From assembly GCF_012849055.1 (NCBI RefSeq), contig NZ_CP051677.1, positions 1,302,001 to 1,366,000 of the forward strand: a stretch of 64,000 nt of DNA. Direction: 5' to 3'. Below, piece after piece: positions 54,829 to 62,422 of the stretch; position 1 is the first letter of the stretch, and every line of letters starts with the position of its first letter. A program made the translations under genes and the position numbers. Source of the stretch: Spirosoma rhododendri. GTDB lineage: Bacteria > Bacteroidota > Bacteroidia > Cytophagales > Spirosomataceae. The notes beneath the pieces are model-generated. The model saw only the letters and a list, made by a program, of their open reading frames with translations, searched no databases and was not told the origin of the DNA.

Positions 54829-54864
54829 CAGACCCGCAACGCACCATCGTACATTGCGGGTCTG
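54829..54864. terminator. 11-bp hairpin after the S41 gene
   Basis: Arms 54829-54839 and 54854-54864 (CAGACCCGCAA and complement) are exact with a 14-nt loop. It lies 35 bp after the minus-strand S41 stop, followed on that strand by ttatat. Confidence 0.72.
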
Positions 54865-54898
54865 ATTATTCCTCCGCCACTGAACGCTGGAACCCGTT

Positions 54899-56359
54899 TT
54901 AGGGGTGACTTATTTTTATGTTTTTCACCATCAGCCCTCCACGCATCTTCTGCTGAATCGACGAACCGAGTTCCGGCAGCGGGTTACGCACTGCCGTCGC
55001 AGAATGACGACCCGACGCGGCCGTACCGGCAATCTGATACAACGCTTCGTTCAGCAGTGCATCCCGCACGTCGCCCAGCGGGTACAGCGTGATGGGTTCT
55101 TCAACCTCAACCGTCGGGGTAAAACCAGCCGAATAATCCGACTGCCCCAGGCTGTTGTACGACCGGAACACAATGGGCTGCATACCCCAGTTGATCTTGC
55201 CCGTATCGTCGGTTATTGTGATAGACCCCACATTCTTGCCATAGGTTGTAGTGCCAATCGTATTTACTGTCATATAGGGCCGAAGACCATTGATAATCAG
55301 CTCACTGGCCGATGCAGTTCTGTCGGTAGTCAGTACATATAGCCGGTTCAGATTGCCACCGATGTTCTGCGCTTTAGTGCTGAATTTTTGCAGGAAAAAG
55401 TCGCTGCCGTATTGCTTTTGCAGCGCCGGTGTAATGGTACTGTTCCAGTTTTCGCGGAAGTACAGCTTCGAGTCATCAACCCCTTTCCCGATCAGGCTGG
55501 CCAGATTCGCCGACGACGATGTGTACCCACCCGGATTGTAGCGCAGGTCGAGCACCAGTTCATTAACGCCAGCCGCCTTGAACTGGGCAAAAACCGCGTC
55601 GACCTGATTATCGTATTCCGAACCGTTGCTGCCGTTGGGTGCCGGTACGAATTGATTGTAAACTAGATAGCCAATTTTTTTGCTACCCACCGTATAAATT
55701 GAATCGAGATAGACCGGATTCGCCTGAAAAACAGTAGCTGTCACCGTCTTCGTCACGTTGGAATCGACAATCGACTGATTGCTGACCGTTGCCAGGCCGA
55801 ACGTGTAGTTAGTCACCGAATCATCAAATAGCAGCGACTGGTAGTTGGTCGTTGTAACGCCCTGCCCGTTCACTTTGGTGATGATGTCGCCCCGTTTCAG
55901 GCCCGCGCTGGCGGCTGGCGAATTGGGCAGCACGTACAGCACCTGCGCGATCACATCCGTCGAACCGCTGGCCCGCAGGTACAGCGCAAACTCCATTCCC
56001 GTCGTCTTGCTTTCTCCGCTCAGGCTCGACGTCAGGTCTGTGGCACTTTCTTCGATCCACGAAAACCGGTCACCTTCCGGGTTCGTCGTCGCATTATACG
56101 TATTCAGGATGGAGTTGAAGAAATCAGATGGGGCCAGGGTTTTGTCGGGATTCGCCGGAATCTTGTCGTTCCAGTAGTAGTACGTCTGCATGTTGTCAAG
56201 AATCCATGCATCGACCGTCTGATTATCGTTTGTCGACGTCGTTGTCGATTGGGGCGTCACCGCATCGTCGGCTTTCTTACAGCCTGCTACCGCTACCAGG
56301 AGGCCGATCAGCAGAACGCCCTGCTTAACTCCCCACACGTTCAAGATACTGTTTTTCAT
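54899..56359 (-). CDS. S41 family peptidase with PDZ domain, lipoprotein
   Basis: The 486-residue protein has a lipobox (VAVAGCKKADD), a S41 N-terminal helical cap (DAWILDNMQTYYYWNDKIP), a PDZ domain (SPAASAGLKRGDIITKVNGQ) and the S41 catalytic core with LVLDLRYNPGGYTSSSANL and TDRTASASELIINGL supplying the serine. It is a C-terminal processing-like protease at the cell envelope. It is the first gene of the minus-strand block with Kelch, DUF4907 and DUF4270, after a 186-bp gap, so its own terminator separates it. Confidence 0.9.
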   Translation of the reverse strand: MKNSILNVWGVKQGVLLIGLLVAVAGCKKADDAVTPQSTTTSTNDNQTVDAWILDNMQTYYYWNDKIPANPDKTLAPSDFFNSILNTYNATTNPEGDRFSWIEESATDLTSSLSGESKTTGMEFALYLRASGSTDVIAQVLYVLPNSPAASAGLKRGDIITKVNGQGVTTTNYQSLLFDDSVTNYTFGLATVSNQSIVDSNVTKTVTATVFQANPVYLDSIYTVGSKKIGYLVYNQFVPAPNGSNGSEYDNQVDAVFAQFKAAGVNELVLDLRYNPGGYTSSSANLASLIGKGVDDSKLYFRENWNSTITPALQKQYGSDFFLQKFSTKAQNIGGNLNRLYVLTTDRTASASELIINGLRPYMTVNTIGTTTYGKNVGSITITDDTGKINWGMQPIVFRSYNSLGQSDYSAGFTPTVEVEEPITLYPLGDVRDALLNEALYQIAGTAASGRHSATAVRNPLPELGSSIQQKMRGGLMVKNIKISHP

Positions 56360-56506
56360 AGTCGTATCGCTAGTTCATAGTCGTCTATTTAAGCAATACG
56401 CTGCCTGCATTGGGGCTGTTGCCTGTTACCGGTTAATAAACGATTAACCTGGTAGACCAATCTACGAATTGGCGGATTGAGTCGACCAATCGACCGGCAG
56501 ATGATG

Positions 56507-57088
56507 CTACAGATAGAACTTCTTCCGCCGGATTACTTCTTCGACCACATCGGGCACCATGTAGCGAATCGACCGGTCAGACCGGATGGCGTCGCGGATA
56601 AACGTGGCGGAAATATCGAGTAGGGGCGCGTCGACCAGCTGCACCTGATCGTGATGGCGCAGCGTGTTCTCCGCCGTGCCGGATACGCCCGGCCGGGGGT
56701 ATACGTAAAGCCCGTATTTGTCGAGAATTTGCTGGTAGTTTTTCCAGTTGACAAACTGGGTCAGGTTGTCTTCGCCCATGATGAGCCGGAACGTATGCTG
56801 CGGAAATTTCTCGCCCAGCCGGGTCAGCGTATCGATGGTGTAGCTGGGCTTGGGCATTGAAAATTCAATATCTGTAGCTCGTAGACGACTGTTATCCGCG
56901 ATGGCCTGCTGCACCATGTCAAAGCGATCGAAGGCATGGAGCAGGCTGGTCGCTTTTTTAAAGGGGTTCTGGGGCGACACAACAAACCACACCTGATCCA
57001 GATCCGTTGTTGTCGCCATCGTGTTGGCAATAATCAGATGCCCGATATGAATAGGGTTGAACGACCCAAAAAACAGCCCAATTTTCAT
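56507..57088 (-). CDS. nadD: Nicotinate-nucleotide adenylyltransferase
   Basis: The 193-residue enzyme has the nucleotidyltransferase motif GSFNPIHIGH (8-17), SPQNPFKK, and IMGEDNLTQFVNWKNYQQI, then the C-terminal ISATFIRDAIRSDRSIRYMVP. It makes nicotinate adenine dinucleotide in NAD synthesis. It lies downstream of gmk on the same strand across a palindrome. Confidence 0.96.
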   Translation of the reverse strand: MKIGLFFGSFNPIHIGHLIIANTMATTTDLDQVWFVVSPQNPFKKATSLLHAFDRFDMVQQAIADNSRLRATDIEFSMPKPSYTIDTLTRLGEKFPQHTFRLIMGEDNLTQFVNWKNYQQILDKYGLYVYPRPGVSGTAENTLRHHDQVQLVDAPLLDISATFIRDAIRSDRSIRYMVPDVVEEVIRRKKFYL

Positions 57089-57100
57089 GTATGAAGTTTT

Positions 57101-57172
57101 AGAGTCGTAAAGTTATAGGGTTGTAAAGTTAGCTGACGCGTCCAGTGACAGCGGAGCTAACTTTACGACTCT
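57101..57172. repeat. Intergenic inverted repeat with two alternative pairings
   Basis: AGAGTCGTAAAGTTA (57101-57115) pairs perfectly with 57158-57172 (15 bp), while GTAAAGTTAGCT (57123-57134) pairs perfectly with 57155-57166 (12 bp). The two right arms overlap, so the two hairpins exclude each other. It is located between the gmk stop and the nadD start on the minus strand. Confidence 0.82.
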
Positions 57173-57186
57173 TCAACTGTAAAACC

Positions 57187-57786
57187 TTACAACACTATTC
57201 CTCTTTCCGGCACTTCGTTCTTTTGCACGAAATCATCGACTAGTTTCTGCGCTTTCTGGAGCGAGGTGTCCAGGTCGTCATTGACGAGAATAACGTCGAA
57301 TTGATCCTGAAAACTCATCTCGAAGTGAACTTTGAACAGCCGCTTCGATAAGCTCTCATCCGTTTCAGAACCACGACCGATCAGCCGCTGCCGCAACGTC
57401 TCTTCGTCGGGCACTTTTACAAACACCGCCAGCGCTTTGTCGCCGTAGTAGTGCTTTAGTTTCAGCCCACCCTGCACATCGACATCGAATAGTACATGCT
57501 TACCGCTATCCCACAGACGTTGAATTTCGGATTTGAGCGTACCGTAGAACGCTCCGGTATATACTTCTTCCCATTCCACGAATTCGTCGGCGTCAATTTT
57601 GTGCTTAAACTCATCGGGCGTCAGGAAATAATAGTCCTTTCCGTTTTCTTCGCTACGCCCCCGCCGGTCGCGTGTACAGGCCGAAATAGAGAATCCGAGG
57701 TTGTTGTTTTCTGCCAGCAGATGCTTAACGATGGTTGTTTTACCGGAGCCGGAAGGGGCCGAGAAGATAATAAGTTTACCGTCCAA
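57187..57786 (-). CDS. gmk: Guanylate kinase
   Basis: The 199-residue product has the P-loop [10 protein letters not shown] (9-18), [19 protein letters not shown], and [18 protein letters not shown]. It starts at a TTG at 57786, since no in-frame ATG lies close upstream. It phosphorylates GMP to GDP. The nadD gene lies downstream, and the sigma/anti-sigma operon ends just upstream at its own terminator. Confidence 0.94.
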   Translation of the reverse strand: MDGKLIIFSAPSGSGKTTIVKHLLAENNNLGFSISACTRDRRGRSEENGKDYYFLTPDEFKHKIDADEFVEWEEVYTGAFYGTLKSEIQRLWDSGKHVLFDVDVQGGLKLKHYYGDKALAVFVKVPDEETLRQRLIGRGSETDESLSKRLFKVHFEMSFQDQFDVILVNDDLDTSLQKAQKLVDDFVQKNEVPERGIVL

Positions 57787-57815
57787 TGTGGTAGAGATGA
57801 ATGGTGTTAAAACTA

Positions 57816-57859
57816 ATTGGGGTGAATAGAGCGCCGAAGGCCACTCTATTCACCCCAAT
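57816..57859. terminator. 16-bp perfect hairpin terminator after the sigma/anti-sigma pair
   Basis: Arms 57816-57831 and 57844-57859 (ATTGGGGTGAATAGAG core) are exact reverse complements with a 12-nt loop. On the minus strand a TTAGTTTTAAC tail follows, fitting intrinsic termination of the operon ending at 57876. Confidence 0.86.
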
Positions 57860-57875
57860 CTATAATCAGCTTTTC

Positions 57876-58166
57876 TCAGCTGAACGTCAGTATTTTAGAC
57901 TTAATCGTTGCAATCAGTTGATCCGGGCAGCATTTCTTCTCCATCCGTTTTGTCAGGAGTTCTTTCACTTCCCGTTCGAGATGATACATCTCGATGCAGG
58001 GGCGGCAGGTTTCCAGGTTATCTTTCAACCGGGCAAGCTGCTGTTCGGTGGCTTCCCCATCCACTATCAACTGAATCATCTTCAGACAGTCCGCCCGATG
58101 ACCGCACTCATGTTTCATCCCGGGCTTATCAGCCGATGAAGACGACGATGGCAATGACGTTTGCAT
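57876..58166 (-). CDS. Putative anti-sigma factor (ZAS/RsrA-like)
   Basis: The 96-residue product (or 80 from the ATG at 58118) has the zinc-type anti-sigma plan: HECGHRADCLKMIQLIVDGEA, then CRPCIEMYHLEREVKELL and a CCPDQLI tail. The CxxC is present, but the His normally four residues before it is Asn (NLETCRPC), so zinc binding may differ. It lies 80 bp downstream of an ECF sigma factor and probably holds it inactive, with thiol changes as the likely signal; this is inference from the family. Confidence 0.75.
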   Translation of the reverse strand: MQTSLPSSSSSADKPGMKHECGHRADCLKMIQLIVDGEATEQQLARLKDNLETCRPCIEMYHLEREVKELLTKRMEKKCCPDQLIATIKSKILTFS

Positions 58167-58246
58167 TGGAAAAATATTATTTATTCCAAGAATAATATTA
58201 AGTTATGATATCAGCACAACCTATTAATCGATAGAAAAGGTTCGTT

Positions 58247-58924
58247 TTATTCGTCACTTTCTTCGTCATATCCCATTGACGATGCATAGTCACGGAGCTT
58301 CTCTTTAAGCAGGTTACGGGCGCGGTGAAGTCGAGACCGAACCGTACCAATTGGAATGTCCAGAATCTTGGCCATTTCCTCATACGTGAACCCCTCGATG
58401 TCGCAAAGAATGATTACCGTTCGGAAATCGACGGGCAGCGAGTTAAGTGCCGTTGCCACTTCGTCACCGATCAGATCAGAGACTGTTTCAGCCCGCAGAT
58501 CGACAGTGTGTTCGGTTTCGGCGTCTTCCGAATTATAGGTCGTTTCCACGTCCTGATAATCGACTTTGGCCGGTTCCTTACTTTTCTTCCGGTAATCGTT
58601 TATGAAGCTGTTCTTCAGAATCCGAAACAGCCACGCTTTTGCGTTAGTTCCTTGCTCAAACGACGAAATAAACCGGAACGCTTTCAGGTACGTGTCCTGA
58701 ACGAGATCATTGGCATCGTCCTCATCCATCGTCAGCCGAAACGCGAAATTGTACATGGAGTCGATGTGCGGCATAAACTCCTTGTTGAATATCTGGTATT
58801 TCTGCTGATCGGTGTAGCTGGCACGAGCAGGCGTTTCGGCAGTCGGTTGCGGGCTGTCGGGTTGTTGCGTTTGGTCGTCGTCGCGAGTCGGCGTATCTGA
58901 CATAACTTGGGGTATGTTCGCCAT
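58247..58924 (-). CDS. ECF-type RNA polymerase sigma factor
   Basis: The 225-residue protein (starting at the ATG at 58924; 58903 is also possible) has an N-terminal acidic/Pro-rich stretch not usual in ECF factors, then region 2 (MYNFAFRLTMDEDDANDLVQ, TYLKAFRFISSFEQGTNAKA) and region 4 (LPVDFRTVIILCDIEGFTYE, IPIGTVRSRLHRARNLLKEKL). It directs RNA polymerase to promoters for stress or envelope functions. The anti-sigma gene follows by 80 bp. A 10-bp inverted repeat lies just upstream of the start. Confidence 0.88.
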   Translation of the reverse strand: MANIPQVMSDTPTRDDDQTQQPDSPQPTAETPARASYTDQQKYQIFNKEFMPHIDSMYNFAFRLTMDEDDANDLVQDTYLKAFRFISSFEQGTNAKAWLFRILKNSFINDYRKKSKEPAKVDYQDVETTYNSEDAETEHTVDLRAETVSDLIGDEVATALNSLPVDFRTVIILCDIEGFTYEEMAKILDIPIGTVRSRLHRARNLLKEKLRDYASSMGYDEESDE

Positions 58925-58938
58925 AAAAGTAATCGTTA

Positions 58939-58982
58939 ATTGCCGTTTACCATCGGCATAATCAGCCAATCAAAACGGCAAT
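58939..58982. promoter_or_regulatory. 10-bp inverted repeat upstream of the sigma factor start
   Basis: ATTGCCGTTT (58939-58948) and its exact complement AAACGGCAAT (58973-58982), separated by 24 nt, lie just 15 bp upstream of the ATG at 58924. It could be an operator or leader hairpin; no known site is recognised. Confidence 0.4.
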
Positions 58983-59097
58983 TTTTCCGTAAAACGCTGA
59001 TCAGTATTTGGTTGAGACTGCAAAAATTAATCCTTTGTTTGAAAAAAAGGGTTTCCCTGCCGATTTGTCAGCGAACGTTTCACCCAACCTCAACGTT

Positions 59098-59147
59098 AAA
59101 GCCGACTTTACTGACCAGTAGCATCAGTAAAGTCGGCTTTTTTACGG
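59098..59147. terminator. 17-bp hairpin with T-run after the 59159 gene
   Basis: Arms 59098-59114 and 59124-59140 are exact reverse complements with a 9-nt loop, and a run of Ts follows on the plus strand. It lies downstream of the minus-strand gene ending at 59159, so its orientation is atypical; the hairpin may act in both directions. Confidence 0.7.
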
Positions 59148-59158
59148 AGGTATCTACC

Positions 59159-59671
59159 CTATGCGGCAACCGGCGTAAAGTATCGTTTTAGCCAGCTATC
59201 GCCCGCCCTGACCTGCCAGCCTGTCCGAAAAGCACCGGCGGTTTGCACCAGCGTATCGTACAGCAGCGTATCGGGCGTAAGCTGCCCCGCCGTAACAGCC
59301 GCTTTGACAGCAGGCAGCGCAATCGTACTGACCGCACCGTTTTCAGCCACCAATGCCACCGCGCGATCCGTAAAATTAATGGCTTCGCCCGACTGACTAA
59401 GTTGCTGTGCCAGCGTCGTCAGCATCCGGACCGACGCGTCGATCGAGCAGCCGCTCGGTAGGTTGAACCCTTCATCGACACCTAGCACAACGAAGCGGTT
59501 AGCCACGACCTGCGCCGATGCCAGCAACGCCTGCCCGTGGGCGGCCCAGCCCGTTAGCGACTGTTCCATACCGGCCCGAACCTGCTCGCTTTCCGCATCG
59601 GTTAATTCCCGGCTAGCCTGATAAACCCAAACGCGGGCCGAATCGGGCAATTGGTTGAATTGGACGTACAT
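59159..59671 (-). CDS. Conserved Bacteroidetes protein, often misnamed ABC transporter ATPase
   Basis: The 170-residue product begins MYVQFNQLPDSARVWVYQAS and has LTGWAAHGQALLASAQVVANR and FVVLGVDEGFNLPSGCSID in the middle. It has no Walker A, so an ATPase role is not supported. The hydrophobic C-terminal half with LPAVKAAVTAGQLTPDTLLY may be a small globular domain. It lies 63 bp downstream of the Fe-S protein genes on the same strand and may be co-transcribed. Function unknown. Confidence 0.72.
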   Translation of the reverse strand: MYVQFNQLPDSARVWVYQASRELTDAESEQVRAGMEQSLTGWAAHGQALLASAQVVANRFVVLGVDEGFNLPSGCSIDASVRMLTTLAQQLSQSGEAINFTDRAVALVAENGAVSTIALPAVKAAVTAGQLTPDTLLYDTLVQTAGAFRTGWQVRAGDSWLKRYFTPVAA

Positions 59672-59734
59672 AGTTGATACGTTGAAAATGCAGTAATTCT
59701 TACTTTCTCCGTCGTCGGGGCGACAGTCATGAAA

Positions 59735-60538
59735 TTACAACCCTTGCCCCTGCGCGATGAGTTCCGACACGTCGAACACCCGTACGCTGTCTTCGCGGTT
59801 CTTGTTTTTCACCCCGTCCGACATCATCGTCATGCAGAACGGGCAGGCTACGGCAATCGTGTCGGCACCCGTTGCGAGAGCTTCCTCGATACGCTCAACG
59901 TTGACGTCTTTGCTGCCCGGCTCCGGCTCCTTGAAATATTGCCCGCCACCGGCTCCGCAGCAAAGCCCGTTGGCCCGTACGCGCTTCATCTCGACCAGAT
60001 CGGCGTCCAGAGCCGCCAGCACCTCGCGAGGGGCTTCGTAGACCTTGTTAGCCCGGCCCAGATAGCACGAGTCGTGAAACGTAATCTTACGCCCTTTGAA
60101 CGACTGCCCACCCTCGACTTTAACGCGCCCTTCGTCGATCAGCCCCTGCAAAAACTGCGAGTGGTGGATAACTTCATAGTTGCCACCCAGTTCGGGGTAT
60201 TCGTTTTTCAGCGTATTGAAGCAGTGCGGGCAGGCCGTTACGATCTTCTTGACGTTGTAGCCGTTCAACACCTGAATGTTCGACATCGCCTGCATCTGGA
60301 ACAAAAACTCGTTACCGGCCCGACGCGCCGGATCGCCCGTACAGGCTTCTTCCGGCCCCAGCACGGCAAACTTGATACCGACGTGGTTCAGGATGCGGAC
60401 AAAGGCGATGGTTACGCGCTTATACCGGTCGTCGAATGAGCCAGCGCAGCCCACCCAAAACAAGATTTCCGGGGCCTCACCCGACGCGGCCATATCAGCC
60501 ATTGTCGGTACGGTGTATGTTTTTTCGTTGACAGTCAT
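59735..60538 (-). CDS. CCG-domain (Fe-S)-binding protein, HdrB/GlpC-like
   Basis: The 267-residue protein has two cysteine-rich CCG domains (ACPHCFNTLKNEYPELGGNY; HDSCYLGRANKVYEAPREVL, GLCCGAGGGQYFKEPEPG, VACPFCMTMMSDG), as in heterodisulfide reductase subunit B and glycolate/lactate oxidoreductases. It probably forms the electron-accepting partner of the membrane-bound Fe-S protein encoded just upstream. No catalytic flavoprotein is adjacent, so the substrate is open. Confidence 0.88.
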   Translation of the reverse strand: MTVNEKTYTVPTMADMAASGEAPEILFWVGCAGSFDDRYKRVTIAFVRILNHVGIKFAVLGPEEACTGDPARRAGNEFLFQMQAMSNIQVLNGYNVKKIVTACPHCFNTLKNEYPELGGNYEVIHHSQFLQGLIDEGRVKVEGGQSFKGRKITFHDSCYLGRANKVYEAPREVLAALDADLVEMKRVRANGLCCGAGGGQYFKEPEPGSKDVNVERIEEALATGADTIAVACPFCMTMMSDGVKNKNREDSVRVFDVSELIAQGQGL

Positions 60539-60549
60539 CTTTTTGTCTA

Positions 60550-60617
60550 AGGTCTAAGGTTTACAGTTTAAGGTTGTCTGAAAGCAGAACATTGACCCTT
60601 AAACATCAACCGTTAAA
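60550..60617. repeat. Family A-like imperfect inverted repeat between Fe-S genes
   Basis: The spacer between the two Fe-S genes holds words of the same family as the 17156 and 25000 elements (GTTTAAGG on the left, and GTTTAA and TTTAAGGG on the complement of the right side), with a shorter and poorer match. The stop of the 60618 gene lies at its right edge. I give it as a relic of the family. Confidence 0.65.
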
Positions 60618-62000
60618 CTATTTTGTTAGGGGTTCATTAACCTGCTCGGCCCAGTTGAACCGGTCGCTGGGAGAGAATTTCCAGGGGGCCATATTGTTTT
60701 CGATGTTGCTGAACATTGCATTCCACGACGCCGGTGCTTCCGATTCTTCCATGACCCGGTACCGGCGCAATTGCAGGATAATGTCGAGCGGGTTAATGTT
60801 GATCGGGCAGGCATTGACGCATGCCTGACAGGTCGTGCAGGCATTCAGTTCTTCGGCCGTGATGTAGTCGCCCAGCAGCGATTTGTCGTCTTTGTAGTCG
60901 GGTCCGTTCGTTTTCCAGCCCTTCTGAATATCTTCGAGCCGGTCGCGGGTGTCCATCATAATCTTGCGGGGCGACAGTTTCTTACCCGTAATATTTGCCG
61001 GACAAGCCGCCGTACACCGCCCGCACTCGGTGCAGCTGTAGGCATTCATCAGGTTGATCCATTTCAGGTCTTCGACGTCTTTTGCCCCAAACCGCCCGAT
61101 CTCCGCAGGCTGCTCACCATTGTCATTAGCCTGCGAACCATCAGGCTCAGTCGTGACGGGCAGGCCCAGTGCCAGTTGCACTTCTTTCGTGATCTCTGGC
61201 ATATTCTGCATCTCACCCTTCGGTTGCAGGTCGGAGAAATACACGTTCGGGAAGCCCAACGCGATATGCAGGTGCTTCGAGTAGGTTACGTAGATGGCGA
61301 AGGCCAGAATCCCCAGAATATGCAGCCACCAGGCCGTCCGTTCGTAAGCTACAAGTGCGGTGTCGCTAAAGCCGGTGAACAAAGGCTTGAGGTATTGGCT
61401 CACCAGAAAGTCCGGAACGACGCCCTGCAACTCGCCGTAGTGCCCAACGCCCCGGTCGCGCAGCACACTGTCGGCCGCATTCCAGGTCAGGAAGGCAATC
61501 ATCAGCACAATCTCAGCCGTTAGGATGATCGTAGCGTCTGAAATGGGCCAGCCACGCAGCTCCCGGTGCCGGCTCGCCTGCAACCGGCTGACGCGTGCAA
61601 TGAACCGGCGACACAGAAACACGACACAGACCGCCAGCACACCGAAGGCCAGCACCTCGAACACGTCGATCAGGACCGGGTAAATGGGCGTGATGATAGG
61701 TGCAAACAAGCGGTGCGTACCGAGAATGCCGTCCAGAATAATTTCCAGAATCTCGATGTTAATAATGATGAACCCCGCGTAGATTACAAAGTGCATAACA
61801 CCCACCAGCAGGTTGGTGAACATCTTCTTCTGCCCAAACGCCACGAGCAACATCGTCTTCAGCCGCTCGTCGGCATGATCGAAGCGATTTTCGGCCCGAC
61901 CCAGCCGAATTGCCTTCGCAATAAGCTTTACCCGGCCGGTTATGAACCAGGCCGTAGCCGCTAAGGCCGCTATGAACAAAATTTGCTGTACGATTTCCAT
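60618..62000 (-). CDS. Membrane-bound 4Fe-4S protein (HdrC/NarI-like fusion)
   Basis: The 460-residue protein has about four membrane helices in its first 260 residues (with FDHADERLKTMLLVAFGQKK and FVIYAGFIIINIEILEIILD), as in NarI-like cytochrome domains, and then two ferredoxin-type clusters, CTECGRCTAACPANITG and CTTCQACVNACPININPLD, linked by Lys/Arg-rich turns. It would transfer electrons from the membrane quinone pool to the downstream CCG protein. Length and plan match similar proteins in Bacteroidetes. Confidence 0.88.
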   Translation of the reverse strand: MEIVQQILFIAALAATAWFITGRVKLIAKAIRLGRAENRFDHADERLKTMLLVAFGQKKMFTNLLVGVMHFVIYAGFIIINIEILEIILDGILGTHRLFAPIITPIYPVLIDVFEVLAFGVLAVCVVFLCRRFIARVSRLQASRHRELRGWPISDATIILTAEIVLMIAFLTWNAADSVLRDRGVGHYGELQGVVPDFLVSQYLKPLFTGFSDTALVAYERTAWWLHILGILAFAIYVTYSKHLHIALGFPNVYFSDLQPKGEMQNMPEITKEVQLALGLPVTTEPDGSQANDNGEQPAEIGRFGAKDVEDLKWINLMNAYSCTECGRCTAACPANITGKKLSPRKIMMDTRDRLEDIQKGWKTNGPDYKDDKSLLGDYITAEELNACTTCQACVNACPININPLDIILQLRRYRVMEESEAPASWNAMFSNIENNMAPWKFSPSDRFNWAEQVNEPLTK

Positions 62001-62083
62001 TTATTTTTCTTCGCTTACAGAGTTGACTATCAGGCGTATGGCAGATAGGCCTATTATTTTGTCGTTTTTTTTTATTGAAACAG

Positions 62084-62114
62084 TTGTGGAAAGTCCGCCG
62101 GATTCCTAGTTTTG
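62084..62114 (+). promoter_or_regulatory. tRNA-Phe promoter
   Basis: A -33 TTG at 62084-62086 is followed at 20-bp spacing by the -7 word TAGTTTTG (62107-62114). The expected start lies about 7 bp further on, a few bases before the tRNA at 62127. It is the best -33/-7 pair I could find in the window. Confidence 0.68.
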
Positions 62115-62126
62115 CACCCACGTTTC

Positions 62127-62202
62127 GGTGATGTAGCTCAGTTGGTAGAGCAAAGGACTGAAAATCCTTGTGTCGGCGGTTCGATTCCGTCCATCACCAC
62201 CA
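62127..62202 (+). tRNA. tRNA-Phe (anticodon GAA), CCA encoded
   Basis: The 76-base gene folds as a normal cloverleaf. Acceptor stem GGTGATG pairs with CATCACC (62192-62198), the discriminator is A at 62199 and the CCA end is encoded at 62200-62202. The anticodon GAA is at 62160-62162 (positions 34-36) in a 5-bp stem (AAGGA/TCCTT), and the T-arm is GGCGG-TTCGATT-CCGTC with one G-T pair. A promoter and a terminator flank it, so it is a single-gene transcription unit on the plus strand. Confidence 0.97.
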
Positions 62203-62211
62203 CCTTAACGT

Positions 62212-62239
62212 AAGCCTTCCCACTGGGAAGGCTTTTTTT
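62212..62239 (+). terminator. Intrinsic terminator after tRNA-Phe
   Basis: Arms 62212-62221 (AAGCCTTCCC) and 62225-62234 are exact reverse complements with a 3-nt loop, followed by a run of seven Ts to 62239. Confidence 0.92.
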
Positions 62240-62286
62240 ATGTCCGTGCTGTTCGCTCACTCTCTTCCGTAATCCCATATTGACTG

Positions 62287-62310
62287 AATTAGTATGCAAG
62301 CATACTAATT
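62287..62310. terminator. 11-bp perfect palindrome after the MutS-like gene
   Basis: Arms 62287-62297 (AATTAGTATGC) and 62300-62310 are exact reverse complements with a 2-nt loop, followed by tttttgag on the plus strand. It lies 112 bp downstream of the minus-strand MutS-like stop and may terminate that gene, or be a protein-binding dyad. Confidence 0.5.
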
Positions 62311-62422
62311 TTTGAGTAAGCAAAGATACGTTCTTCTGTGTAGAGAACAAGCACTAAACAGCCTTGTTTTGGACAACTTCAGGAGAAAACAGTATAAACC
62401 CACGGCCTTGCTGTTCCAGCTA

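Noticed and set aside
59159..59671. ABC transporter ATPase, as relatives are sometimes named
   Set aside because: There is no Walker A, Walker B or LSGGQ motif in the 170 residues.
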